Positions 38,442-46,792 of a stretch of DNA of 64,000 nucleotides are shown in pieces; position 1 is the stretch's first letter, and the number at the start of each line of letters is the position of its first letter. The stretch is from Planobispora longispora (GTDB taxonomy: Bacteria > Actinomycetota > Actinomycetes > Streptosporangiales > Streptosporangiaceae), in the NCBI RefSeq assembly GCF_016863135.1, contig NZ_BOOH01000065.1, forward strand, positions 1 through 64,000, written 5' to 3'. The translations under genes and the position numbers were made by a program. The notes beneath the pieces were generated by a model that did no database searches, had not been told where the DNA came from, and saw nothing but the letters and a program-made list of their open reading frames with translations.

Positions 38442-40562
38442 ATGGATCATCTGGAGACATTGCTGGGCGGCCCGCTGCCCGGGCGGCCCCTGGAACTCTC
38501 GTGGGTCACCAGACGGTGGCAGGACGTCCGGCAGCGGGGTGCGCCGAACCCCCGTCCGCGGGGTGCGCGCCGCATCGCCACCGGTGTGCTCGACGGGCAC
38601 GCCGTGCTGATGGCCGCCTCCGCTTCCGACGTCCAGGCGTGGGACCTGGGCACCCGCGAGCGGCTGCCGATCGTTCTGGATCACGGGGATCATGACGTGA
38701 CCGCGCTGGCGGCGGTGTCGCGCGGCGAGGATCTCGTCGCGGTCACCGGCTGCGCCGACGGTTCGGTGCACAGCTGGGACGTGCGCACCGGCCGGAGGCT
38801 GGGGCCGCCCATCACGGCGGCGCAGCGGGGAATGACACCGCCTTCGCCGTGCTTGCCGCGGGACAACGTCGTCGAGGTGCTGGCGGCGGTCGTGCTCGAC
38901 GACCGGTTCGTGGCTCTGGCAGGCGGCTGGTGGCGGCGCGTCGAGCTCTGGGACCTGGAGACCGCACAGAGACTCGAAACGGTCCTGGACGACGATGACC
39001 GCGTCGGAGACGCCTTCCTGCACGGCATCGAGACGCTGACGGCCGCGGTGGTCGGCGGGCGGCCGGTGGCCGTCACCGGCGGCCCCGAGCCGAGTCGCGT
39101 CTGGGACCTGCGGACGGGGGGCGGCTTCGTGCCCTCGCCGCAGACCGGTCCCCTTCCACCGCTGCCCGTCGCCGATGTGCGGGCGGCGGCGCTCACCGTC
39201 GTGGACGGTCGGCCGGTCGCGGTGACGGGCGACGCGGAGGGGGACGTGCGGCGGTGGGACCTGCGCACCGGGCAGGAGGCCGGGCCGCCGCTGCGGGGCC
39301 ATGCCGGGGCGGTGAACTCGGTCGCCGTCGCGGTCGTGGACGGGCGGCCGGTCGCGGTCACCGGAGGCGATGACAGCACGGTCCGCCTGTGGGACGTGGC
39401 GACGGGCGAGGAGACGTCCGCTCCGTTCCGGGTCCACTGCGGAAAAATCGAGCAGGTCGCCATCGCCCGCATCGCCGAAGAGCCCGTCGCGATCTCTCTG
39501 TCCGAGGGTGACCTGCGGGTCTGGAACGTCCGCGGCGGCCCTTCCGCCCCCGCCGCGGCCGGATCCGGCAGCACGGTGCGGAGGCTGGCCACTGCGATGG
39601 TGGACGGGGAGCCGGTGGTCGTCGTCTCCGCCGGGGACCACGTCGCCTCCGGCTGGAGACCCGAGGTGCGGATACACGACCTGCGCTGGGAGGGCGAGGT
39701 ATGGGCATGCGACCTGCGGACCGGCAGGCCTCGACCCCTGCGGCTGGCCGGCGTCGGCGATGCCATGACCATCGCGACGGTCGGAGAAGAGCCGGTCGTC
39801 GTGGCGGGAGTGGGGGGCGGGGCCGCCGGGGCGTGGAGCCTGCGCACCGGACGGCGGGTCGCCTCGCTGAGCGCGGGTGGCGGGGACGCGCGCGCGGCGG
39901 CCGCGACCGTCGTGGACGGCCGCGCCGTCGTCCTCACCCTTCACGCCAAGTCCATCCGCATGGCGGATCTGAGCACCGGTGAACTCCTGAAGGAGACGCC
40001 CCTGGGGGAATTGTGGGGGTTCGATCTCGCATGCGTGACGGTGGACGGCCGACCTCTCGCCGTGACGCTGGCCGTACCCGACCGTGAAGACGGCCCGCAG
40101 ACACAGGTGTGGGACCTGCGTTCGCTCAGCGTCGACGGGGTCCTGGGGGATGACTTCTGGGTGGTCTACCTCGACGCCTTCGCCGTCGCCTCTCCGACCG
40201 GCGATCCCGTAGTGATCATGAACGACGGCGACGGTGACGGCGCGATCAGAGCCTGGGACCTGCGTACGGGCGAACCCGGCCCTCCTCTCCCGGGGCCGGT
40301 CGCCGACCCTGCGACAGCGGAGGCGTTCGGATGGGACGGGGAAACGAGAATCGGCAACGCCACGGCGATCGCCGCGGACCCGGGGAGCGACACCCTCGCG
40401 GTGGCCGTGGAAAGCGGCGCGGTGCTGCTGTGGGACGGTCCCGGGCGCCGGCCGTACGCCGGGGTGGTGTTCCCTCTCCCTCCCCGTGCTCTGGCCTGGG
40501 GCCCGGGAGGCGAGCTGGTGGTCGGCTTCGGCCGGGACGTCGCGGTGCTTCACCGATCGTGA
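38442..40562 (+). CDS. WD40-repeat beta-propeller protein
   Basis: About 706 residues, almost wholly WD-like repeats. Some 12 units end in variants of WDLRTG (WDLGTR, WDVRTG, WDLETA, WDLRTG, WDVATG, WNVRGG, WSLRTG, WDLRSL, WDLRTG), each preceded by a VVDGRPVAVTG-type strand. This repeat count fits one or two seven-bladed propellers. No kinase, peptidase or effector domain precedes it. Start uncertain: ATG 38442 or GTG 38436. Bacterial WD40 proteins are scaffolds in signalling or defence; it interrupts the catabolic block and carries none of its operators, so it is likely unrelated. Confidence 0.85.
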   Translation: MDHLETLLGGPLPGRPLELSWVTRRWQDVRQRGAPNPRPRGARRIATGVLDGHAVLMAASASDVQAWDLGTRERLPIVLDHGDHDVTALAAVSRGEDLVAVTGCADGSVHSWDVRTGRRLGPPITAAQRGMTPPSPCLPRDNVVEVLAAVVLDDRFVALAGGWWRRVELWDLETAQRLETVLDDDDRVGDAFLHGIETLTAAVVGGRPVAVTGGPEPSRVWDLRTGGGFVPSPQTGPLPPLPVADVRAAALTVVDGRPVAVTGDAEGDVRRWDLRTGQEAGPPLRGHAGAVNSVAVAVVDGRPVAVTGGDDSTVRLWDVATGEETSAPFRVHCGKIEQVAIARIAEEPVAISLSEGDLRVWNVRGGPSAPAAAGSGSTVRRLATAMVDGEPVVVVSAGDHVASGWRPEVRIHDLRWEGEVWACDLRTGRPRPLRLAGVGDAMTIATVGEEPVVVAGVGGGAAGAWSLRTGRRVASLSAGGGDARAAAATVVDGRAVVLTLHAKSIRMADLSTGELLKETPLGELWGFDLACVTVDGRPLAVTLAVPDREDGPQTQVWDLRSLSVDGVLGDDFWVVYLDAFAVASPTGDPVVIMNDGDGDGAIRAWDLRTGEPGPPLPGPVADPATAEAFGWDGETRIGNATAIAADPGSDTLAVAVESGAVLLWDGPGRRPYAGVVFPLPPRALAWGPGGELVVGFGRDVAVLHRS

Positions 40563-40598
40563 TCGTGCTCGCGTCTGGGGGTGGACGGCGGCGCCTGC

Positions 40599-41657
40599 TC
40601 AGACGGGCGCTCGTGAGGGATCCCCGGGGGCACCGGGCCACCGGGACGCCGCGGCCAGGGTCCGGCGGGCCTGGCGGATCACGGCCTCGTCGACCATGCG
40701 GCCCGCGTCGTCGAGCACCACGCCCGTCCCGGACGCCTCGAAGCGCTCGACCAGCCGCCGGGCCCGTTCGAGCTCCTCGCCGGTCGGGGTGAACACCTCG
40801 TTGACCACGGCGATCTGGGCGGGGTGGACGCAGGCCCGGCCGCGGAAGCCGAGCCGTCTCAGCGCCAGGGTCGAGGCGCGCAACCGGTCCAGGTCGCGGA
40901 AGTCGGTGCTGACCGGGCCGAGCGGCGGGGCGATCCGCGCGGCGGCGCTCGCCAGCACCACCTGGGACCGCGCCCACAGCAGCTCCCGCTCGTCGGGACC
41001 GGGCTCCACACCGAGATCCGCCCGCAGGTCGGCCTCGCCGAGCTGGAGCCGGACCACCCGGGGCGCCCGGGCGATCTCGGCGGCGGCGAGGACGGCGGCG
41101 CCGCTCTCCAGCAGCGGGCACACGCCGATCCAGGGGGCGCCGCCGAGGACCGCGTCCACGGCGGCCAGTTCGGCGGCCGACTCCGTCTTGGCCACGCACA
41201 CGCCGGTCACACCGGGCAGGGCCACCGCCCGCAGATCCTCGTGGCCGGCCTCACCGGGGTTGACCCGGACCCAGATCTCACGGGAACCGGCGGTACGGCC
41301 TCCGCCGCCGCGCCGGAGGTGCTCCCGGGGTCCCCCGGCAGCCCCGGCGTCCTCGGAACCGTCCTCGGCACCGCCGCCGGTTCCGGCGACGCGGGGAAGC
41401 GAGTTCAGCCATTCGGCGACGGCGGCGCGGGCGCGGTCCTTGCCCGCGGGCGGGACGGCGTCCTCCAGGTCCACGATCAGCGCGTCGGCGCCGCGGCCGA
41501 GTGCTCCGGCCAGCTTCTCCGGGCTGTCCCCGGGAACGTAGAGGGCCGACCTCACCGCAGCCGCCCCGGCCCCGCGTACAGCGCCCGCCCCGGCCCCGCG
41601 TACAGCGCCCGCCCCGGCCCCGCCCGTTCCGGTCCCGCGCGCCCCGATCTCATCCAC
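40599..41657 (-). CDS. CitE/HpcH-type CoA-ester lyase
   Basis: 352 residues; the family core begins at RSALYVPGDSPEKL (about residue 36) with LIVDLEDAVPPAGKD next (acidic metal and CoA site), WVRVNP, LLESGAAVLAA, LGEADLRADLG (metal Asp) and ACVHPAQIAVVNEVF. Such enzymes cleave malyl-, methylmalyl- or citramalyl-CoA to acetyl- or propionyl-CoA and an oxo acid. The N-terminus has a 24-bp repeat (Gly-Ala-Val-Arg-rich), and the interior has an extra Gly/Ser-rich loop (about 90-125); GTG 41554 is an alternative start without the repeats. Last gene of the minus-strand operon starting at 48674. It would give central metabolites from a hydroxy-diacid-CoA made by the CoA-transferases. Confidence 0.87.
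   Translation of the reverse strand: MDEIGARGTGTGGAGAGAVRGAGAGAVRGAGAAAVRSALYVPGDSPEKLAGALGRGADALIVDLEDAVPPAGKDRARAAVAEWLNSLPRVAGTGGGAEDGSEDAGAAGGPREHLRRGGGGRTAGSREIWVRVNPGEAGHEDLRAVALPGVTGVCVAKTESAAELAAVDAVLGGAPWIGVCPLLESGAAVLAAAEIARAPRVVRLQLGEADLRADLGVEPGPDERELLWARSQVVLASAAARIAPPLGPVSTDFRDLDRLRASTLALRRLGFRGRACVHPAQIAVVNEVFTPTGEELERARRLVERFEASGTGVVLDDAGRMVDEAVIRQARRTLAAASRWPGAPGDPSRAPV
41562..41630 (-). repeat. 24-bp tandem repeat in the 5' end of the lyase gene
   Basis: Two exact 24-base units (41562-41585, 41586-41609) containing CCCGCGTACAGCGCC and part of a third. On the coding strand they give (GAGAGAVR)n before the conserved RSALYVPGD start. Confidence 0.9.
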
Positions 41658-41708
41658 CGCGACGGGCCGCGGAGCAGCCGTCGGCCGGCCACCGGTCCGA
41701 GGTCCATC

Positions 41709-42092
41709 TCACTCCTTTTCGAACACGGGGAGGCGGCGGCCGTCGCCGACGGGACGCCAGGTCAGCCGGACGGGCTCGTCGCAGCGCCAGTCGTCCGGCG
41801 CGGCGCCGACCAGGTTGGTCAGCAGGACCGGGCCCTCGGCCAGCCGCACCCGGGCCACGACGTAGGGCGCCTGCGGCTCCGGGAACGGGGAACGGTGCAC
41901 GACCGTGAAGGAGTCGACGACGCCCCTGCCCGCGGACTCCGTCCAGGTCAGGTCCGTCGAACCGCAGGCGGCGCAGAGCGCGCGCGGGTAGTGCTGCGCG
42001 CGGCGGCAGGCCCCGCACCTCTGCAGCAGCAGGCTCCCCCGGCGGGTGGCCTCCCACCACGGCGCGGTGATCTCGTCGGCCGGGATCGTCAC
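41709..42092 (-). CDS. DUF35 (OB-fold, zinc-ribbon) partner protein
   Basis: 127 residues. A rubredoxin-like zinc ribbon near 25-45 (CGACRRAQHYPRALCAACGS, four Cys) precedes the OB-fold (VVDSFTVVHRSPFPE ... PYVVARVRLAEGPVLLTNL). DUF35 proteins form complexes with thiolase-fold proteins; in steroid breakdown the DUF35 part of ChsH2 binds the Ltp2 aldolase. Its GTG overlaps the stop of the thiolase-like gene upstream (GTGA), which fits a two-subunit complex. Confidence 0.88.
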   Translation of the reverse strand: MTIPADEITAPWWEATRRGSLLLQRCGACRRAQHYPRALCAACGSTDLTWTESAGRGVVDSFTVVHRSPFPEPQAPYVVARVRLAEGPVLLTNLVGAAPDDWRCDEPVRLTWRPVGDGRRLPVFEKE

Positions 42093-43237
42093 CGGTCCAC
42101 CCCCAGCAGCACGGTGGCGTGGGTCGAGAAGACGCCGCCGGTGCCGTGGGCCAGCGCGACCTCCGCGCCGGGGACCTGGCGGTCGCCGCACTCGCCGCGG
42201 AGCTGGCGCACCGCCTCCACCAGCAGCAGCAGGCCGTACATGCCGGGATGGCAGTAGGACAGGCCGCCGCCGTTGGTGTTGAGCGGGAAGGCCCCGCCCG
42301 GCCGGATGCGGCCGCCGCCCACGAAGCCCGCCGCCTCGCCCGGCCCGCAGAAACCCAGCCCTTCCAGGGTCATCAGCACGGTGATGGTGAAGGAGTCGTA
42401 CACCTCGGCGACGTCGACGTCCCCGGGGCCGAGCCCGGCCATCGCGAAGGCCCTGCGGCCCGAGCCGATCGAGCCGGGCCGGAGCAGGTCGTCCGGGGCG
42501 GCCATGCCGGCGTTGGTCGTCGACTCGCCGTAGCCGAGCACGACGACCGGGTCCGGGCGCAGGTCGCGGGCGCGTTCCAGCGACGTCAGCACGATCGCGC
42601 CGCCGCCGTCGGTGACCAGGCAGCAGTCGGCCGCGGTCAGCGGCGACGACACCATGGGCGCGGCCAGCACCTCGTCCACGGTGAGGGGGCCCGCGCCGTA
42701 CCGGAAGGCCGCGGGGTTGCGCAGCGCCCACTCGCGCGCGGCGACCGCGATCTCGGCCAGGTGCTCCCGCCGCGCGCCGTGCACGTGCAGGTAGCGCTGG
42801 GCGGCCATCGCGTAGTGCGACAGCGGGAACAGCGGGCCGTACGGCGTCTCGAACTGGGCCTGGGGCGTGTGCGTCTCCGCCGCCCCGGCGAGCGACCGGG
42901 ACCGGGCGCTGCGCTGGTCGGAGCCGTGGGAGATCAGCACGGTCGAGCACTGCCCGGCCCCGATGGCCTGCGCGGCCCGTGCCACGTACATCTCGAAGGC
43001 CGAACCCCCGGCGAACGTGGAGTCCGTCCAAGCGGGCTCGATCCCGAGGTACTCGGCCACCTGGGCGGCCGAGAAGCGGGACGCCCCCGCCGTGGCCAGG
43101 CCGTCCACGTCCGCGAGGCAGAGACCGGCGTCGGCCAGCGCCCGGGTGACGGCCTGGGCCTGCAGGTGCAGGATCGACTTGCCCGTCGCCCCGAGGTCGG
43201 ACTCGGCGGCTCCGACGACGGCCACGGCCGTGCTCAC
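42089..43237 (-). CDS. Thiolase-superfamily protein, SCP-x/Ltp2-like putative retro-aldolase
   Basis: 382 residues from GTG 43237. Thiolase fold with VAVVGAAESDLG at the start, DVAEVYDSFTITVL in the middle and SYCHPGMYG / HGTGG near the end. The usual nucleophilic Cys of thiolases, in the N-terminal helix after FAGGSAFEM, is not there, so thiolysis is unlikely. The pattern is that of Ltp2-type proteins, which with a DUF35 partner carry out retro-aldol cleavage of a CoA-linked side chain using tyrosines; a Tyr is present in EVYDSF. Next to DUF35 and two MaoC-like genes as in the steroid ChsH1-ChsH2-Ltp2 module. A tetrapyrrole propionate side chain is a candidate (inference). Confidence 0.85.
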   Translation of the reverse strand: MSTAVAVVGAAESDLGATGKSILHLQAQAVTRALADAGLCLADVDGLATAGASRFSAAQVAEYLGIEPAWTDSTFAGGSAFEMYVARAAQAIGAGQCSTVLISHGSDQRSARSRSLAGAAETHTPQAQFETPYGPLFPLSHYAMAAQRYLHVHGARREHLAEIAVAAREWALRNPAAFRYGAGPLTVDEVLAAPMVSSPLTAADCCLVTDGGGAIVLTSLERARDLRPDPVVVLGYGESTTNAGMAAPDDLLRPGSIGSGRRAFAMAGLGPGDVDVAEVYDSFTITVLMTLEGLGFCGPGEAAGFVGGGRIRPGGAFPLNTNGGGLSYCHPGMYGLLLLVEAVRQLRGECGDRQVPGAEVALAHGTGGVFSTHATVLLGVDR

Positions 43238-43337
43238 CGCCACCGCCCCCTCTCCCGGCCCGCCCCTCCGGCACGATCCCGCTCCGGTCTCCCGACCCGC
43301 CCTCTCCCCCGGCCCGCGATCCGATTCCTCCGGCTCG

Positions 43338-43778
43338 TCATCGGACCGCCACCGTGGCCCCGGCCGGGGCGACGGCGACACGCCCGTCGCCGGCCACCTC
43401 GACCCTCTGCTCCACGATCAGCACGCCGTCCTCCGCCGCGGTGACCCGCCCGGTGCAGCGCACGGTCTCACCGGCGAACACCATGCTCCGGAAGCGGAGG
43501 CGCAGCCGGAGGATCCGGGCCCGGGGGCCGAGCCAGTCCTGGAGCTGCTCGGCCAGGAGCGCCCCGAAGACCTGGCCGTCGACGACCGGGGCGGGCAGCC
43601 CCCTGGCCGCCGCGTAGCCGGGGTCGTAGTGGAGCCGGTGCCAGTCCCAGGTCGCCCCGGCGTAAGCGATCATGTCGGGCAGCTCGATCCGCCGCTCCAG
43701 CGCCGGCACCTCGGCGCCGGCCTCCGGCATGACGCCCCCGGCGGCACGGGGATCGGGGTCTCCTCGTCTCTCCGTCAC
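43338..43778 (-). CDS. MaoC-like hotdog dehydratase subunit (C-terminal type)
   Basis: 146 residues. The hydratase-2-like segment IAYAGATWDWHRLHYDPGYAAARGLPAPVVDGQVFGALL contains the D-x4-H hydratase site (given here as WDWHRLHYD) and the VVDGQVFGALL helix; LRLRFRSMVFAGETV is the matching strand. It forms a heterodimer-like pair with the next gene upstream in the operon, whose stop overlaps this GTG. Predicted to hydrate an enoyl-CoA, forming the beta-hydroxyacyl-CoA cleaved by the Ltp2-like protein. Confidence 0.85.
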   Translation of the reverse strand: MTERRGDPDPRAAGGVMPEAGAEVPALERRIELPDMIAYAGATWDWHRLHYDPGYAAARGLPAPVVDGQVFGALLAEQLQDWLGPRARILRLRLRFRSMVFAGETVRCTGRVTAAEDGVLIVEQRVEVAGDGRVAVAPAGATVAVR

Positions 43779-44257
43779 GGCGCCTCCAGGGGAACGTGGA
43801 TCAGGGTCTCCTCGTTGACGGCCAGCAGGTGACCGTGCTGGTTGACGTAGGTGGCGCGGGAGGTCACGAAGAGCTTCCCGGCCTTCTCGGTGACCTCCTC
43901 GACGCGCCAGGTGACGGTGATCACGTCGGACGGCCGGACCGGCCGGTGGAACTCGTAGGCGTTGCCGCCCCGCACCAGCCGCGTGCCCGGGACGTCGAGA
44001 CGCCAGGAGTGCCCCGCGAAGCCGTCCCCGTCCCGGGGCAGCCCGGCGTACTGGTTGCTCTCGCAGATCAGGGTGGGCGGGGCGACGATCCCGTCGTGGC
44101 CGTGCGCCCGCGCGTGGGCGTCGTCGGTGTAGAGCGGGTTGTCGTCGCCGACCGCCAGCGCGAAGTAGCGGATCGCGGCCCGGCCGAGCTCCTCGGGGGC
44201 GGTGTAGGACGCCTCCCGGCCGACCAGCGCCCTGATCCCGGCGGTGAGCGGGCTCAC
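43775..44257 (-). CDS. MaoC-like dehydratase partner (FAS1-type N-terminal hotdog)
   Basis: 160 residues. RYFALAVGDDNPLYTDDAHARAHGHDGIVAPPTL is the hotdog helix with the D-N-P-x-Y pattern of FAS1-like dehydratase N-terminal subunits, and FHRPVRPSDVITVTWRV the following strand. It lacks the catalytic His of the partner, as is usual for the non-catalytic subunit. Overlaps both neighbours by GTGA, so the stoichiometry with the 43338 gene product is probably fixed. Confidence 0.85.
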   Translation of the reverse strand: MSPLTAGIRALVGREASYTAPEELGRAAIRYFALAVGDDNPLYTDDAHARAHGHDGIVAPPTLICESNQYAGLPRDGDGFAGHSWRLDVPGTRLVRGGNAYEFHRPVRPSDVITVTWRVEEVTEKAGKLFVTSRATYVNQHGHLLAVNEETLIHVPLEAP

Positions 44258-45276
44258 GGGAACACCGCCGTGGGCACGACCTCGATCAGGAACTCCGGGC
44301 GCAGCAGCGCCGAGCAGACCACCGAGGTCAGCGCGGCCCGGCCGCCGAAATGGCTCGCGCGGATCCCGGCGAGCTTCCCGTAGTCCGCGGCCCCCGCCGG
44401 GGTGACGTACTCCACCAGGCGCACCACCGCGTCACCGGCCAGACCCGCCTCGCGCAGCACGGCGCCGATCGCGGCGTAGACGTGCTCCGCCTGGGCGGGC
44501 AGGTCGCCCTCGGAGACGGCCCGCCGGGTCTGCGGATCCAGCGCGCCGAACCCCGACATGAACAGCGTGTTCCCCGCGGCGACACCCGGGACGTAGGTCA
44601 GGGTCTCGTACCGCCGCCAGCCGGGGTTGACCGCGCGCGGCGGACGCCGGGAGGCGAGCGCGTCGAGCCAGACCGCCGCGCCCGGGACCGGCGGCCGGTC
44701 GACGAGGATGCCCGCCGCGGCGGGGTGGACCGGCCGCCCGTCCGCGCCGGCGCCGCCGAGCAGTTCCCTGCGGGGGCGTCCGCAGCGCGGATACTCGGCG
44801 CGGGTGGCCGTGGCGGTGTAGTCGGTCGTCCGCACCAGCGCCTCCAATCCCGTTCCCGCCCCCCGGAGCAGCTCTGCGGCGACCTCCAGGCACGAGCGGT
44901 ACTGCTCCGGGAAGCCCGCAGAGAGGTCGGCGGGGAGGATCCCGGGCAGGTACACGACCTCGTCGGCGACCGTGACCACGCCGCCGCCGGTCGCGATCCG
45001 CTCACCGCCGCCCGGGTGGGCGGTCACCTCGACCGCGACCGCGGCCCCGGTCTCCAGCAGTCCCTCGACGGTCACGGTGGAGACCGTCACCCCGGCGGGA
45101 CGCGCCCCCGCGGAGACGGCCGCCGGGTCCGTGACGTACTCCACGATCTGGACGATGTCGCCCTCCCCGAACCCGGCCGCCGCCAGGGCCGACCGGGCGC
45201 GGGTGTGCGCCTCCTCGGCCGTGGCGCCGGTCACGGCGGACAGGCGCGCGGTGCCGTGCGCGACGGATACGGTCAT
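44254..45276 (-). CDS. Two-domain RidA/YjgF-like protein
   Basis: 340 residues with two RidA-type domains. The second (about 210-338) has the normal features: PGVAAGNTLFMSGFGALDP, HVYAAIGAVLREAGLAGDAVVRLVEYVTP and the substrate Arg in LLRPEFLIEVVPTAV. The first (about 5-190) is more diverged but keeps IVQIVEYVTD. RidA proteins hydrolyse reactive enamines and imines to ketones and ammonia. ATG with GGAGGAG upstream. Enamine intermediates would be expected from opened pyrrole rings, which gives it a natural place in the proposed pathway (inference). Confidence 0.82.
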   Translation of the reverse strand: MTVSVAHGTARLSAVTGATAEEAHTRARSALAAAGFGEGDIVQIVEYVTDPAAVSAGARPAGVTVSTVTVEGLLETGAAVAVEVTAHPGGGERIATGGGVVTVADEVVYLPGILPADLSAGFPEQYRSCLEVAAELLRGAGTGLEALVRTTDYTATATRAEYPRCGRPRRELLGGAGADGRPVHPAAAGILVDRPPVPGAAVWLDALASRRPPRAVNPGWRRYETLTYVPGVAAGNTLFMSGFGALDPQTRRAVSEGDLPAQAEHVYAAIGAVLREAGLAGDAVVRLVEYVTPAGAADYGKLAGIRASHFGGRAALTSVVCSALLRPEFLIEVVPTAVFP

Positions 45277-45311
45277 CCCTCAGCTCCTCCGAATCTCCCG
45301 GGACGGGTCGG

Positions 45312-45396
45312 GTCACGCGCCGTCTCCGGGGCAATCGCGTCACGCGCCGTCCAGGGGCGGGCCGGGTCACGCGTTGTCCGGGGGCGGGCCGTGTCA
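45312..45396. repeat. 27-bp tandem repeats before the MmgE/PrpD stop
   Basis: Three units of 27 bases (45312-45338, 45339-45365, 45366-45392) sharing GTCACGCG at their start and a GGGGC-rich end; a fourth begins at 45393 and contains the stop codon of the minus-strand MmgE/PrpD gene (45394-45396). In frame with no gene; lies in the 117-base gap. Confidence 0.85.
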
Positions 45397-46728
45397 TGCG
45401 CGGGGCTCCCCCGCCGTGTGCGCCGCCAGCTCCGCCGTCAGCGGCCCCAGCGCGGGCAGCCCGGCGAGGCCGAGGATCCGTTCGACCGCCCGCTCGCTCA
45501 GGCCGTTGGCGAGAGCCTTGCGCAGGGCCAGGCCGGGGGTGCCGGGGTCGTCCGGACCGCCCGTGCCGCGCGGCGCCTCGGCCACGGTCCGCGTCCCGTC
45601 GGCGAACCGCACGCGCAGCCGTCCCGGCCGGTCGGCGGCGACGCCGGGACCGGGCACGACCTCGTGCCGGACCCGCCCGGCCAGCCCGGCCACCTCCGGG
45701 CGGCCGACGTCCCGGTAGGTGCGGACGGTGACCTCGCCGTCGACGATCATCGCGGCGACGCTCCACGGCAGGCTGAACTTCGCCTCGTACGGCGTGCGCG
45801 GCCCGGCCTTCCCCGCCCCGCAGACGATCGGCGCGGCGTCCGGATGGACCTCGGCCACGATCTCCTCGATCTCCCCGGCGCGCCCGGCCAGCTCCCTGGC
45901 GGCGTCGAGGCAGGCGTGCGCGAGCTGGCAGGCGGGGTACGGCTTGATCGTGATCCGGGTGACCTCCCAGCGCTCGCCCAGCCCCGCGACCGGATCCGTG
46001 CCGGGCGGCCGCCCGAGCAGCGCGCCGTACAGGCCGTGCTCGCCCTCCAGCACGCCGGCGGGGCCGGTGGCGCCGGCGCGCGCGAGGCGGGCGGCGAGGA
46101 TCCCGGCGTGCGCGGCGAAGCCGGGATGGAGCTGCTTGGTGGACGCCCCGGTGCGCAGGGACTCCAGCAGCCCTCCGGCCTGGCTCCCGGCGATGCCGAG
46201 GGCGTGCCCGGTCAGGCCCGGGTCCAGGCCGTACAGCCGGGCGGCGACCAGGGCGGCGGCGAACACCCCGCACACCGAGGTGGCGTGCAGGCCGCGGGCG
46301 TGGAAGCCGTGCGGCGCGGCGGCGCCCAGGCGGCAGATCGTCTCGTAGCCGGCCAGGGCGGCGGTCAGCGTCTCGGCCCCGCTCGCCCCGGTCTCCTCCC
46401 CCACCGCCAGCGCCACGGGCAGCACCGGCGCGGTGGCGTGGACCAGCCCGCCCGCGTGGGTGTCGTCGAAGTCGAGGGTGTGCACCAGCGCTCCGCCGGC
46501 CAGGGCGGCGGCGGGCGCGCCGACCCGCAGGGAGGTGCCGATGACGGTCGCCTCCGGCGGCCCGCCCAGGCCGCGCGCCACCTCCACGGCGGGGATGTCC
46601 GCTCCGGCGGCCACCGCGCAGCCCAGGCCGTCCATCAGGTGGCGGAGCGCGGCGTCGCGGGCCCGCTCCGGGACCCGGTCCAGGGTGAGCCCGATTCCCC
46701 ATTCGGCCAGCGTCGCGGCGGCCGTCAC
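45394..46728 (-). CDS. MmgE/PrpD-family protein, copy 2
   Basis: 444 residues with the same layout as the 35582 gene product: HTLDFDDTH (about 83-91), HATSVCGVFAAA (about 148) and IKPYPACQLAHA (about 264). The two copies differ throughout, so they probably act on different stereo- or regioisomers. GTG 46728 has GGGGAG six bases upstream. In the 48674-40599 operon, after the CoA-transferase gene and before RidA. Confidence 0.9.
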   Translation of the reverse strand: MTAAATLAEWGIGLTLDRVPERARDAALRHLMDGLGCAVAAGADIPAVEVARGLGGPPEATVIGTSLRVGAPAAALAGGALVHTLDFDDTHAGGLVHATAPVLPVALAVGEETGASGAETLTAALAGYETICRLGAAAPHGFHARGLHATSVCGVFAAALVAARLYGLDPGLTGHALGIAGSQAGGLLESLRTGASTKQLHPGFAAHAGILAARLARAGATGPAGVLEGEHGLYGALLGRPPGTDPVAGLGERWEVTRITIKPYPACQLAHACLDAARELAGRAGEIEEIVAEVHPDAAPIVCGAGKAGPRTPYEAKFSLPWSVAAMIVDGEVTVRTYRDVGRPEVAGLAGRVRHEVVPGPGVAADRPGRLRVRFADGTRTVAEAPRGTGGPDDPGTPGLALRKALANGLSERAVERILGLAGLPALGPLTAELAAHTAGEPRA

Positions 46729-46792
46729 GGCCGTCTCCCCCGCCGCCCGGACGCGCCCGTCGCCGCCGGCTCTCTCCCATCCCGGGGCGCCG

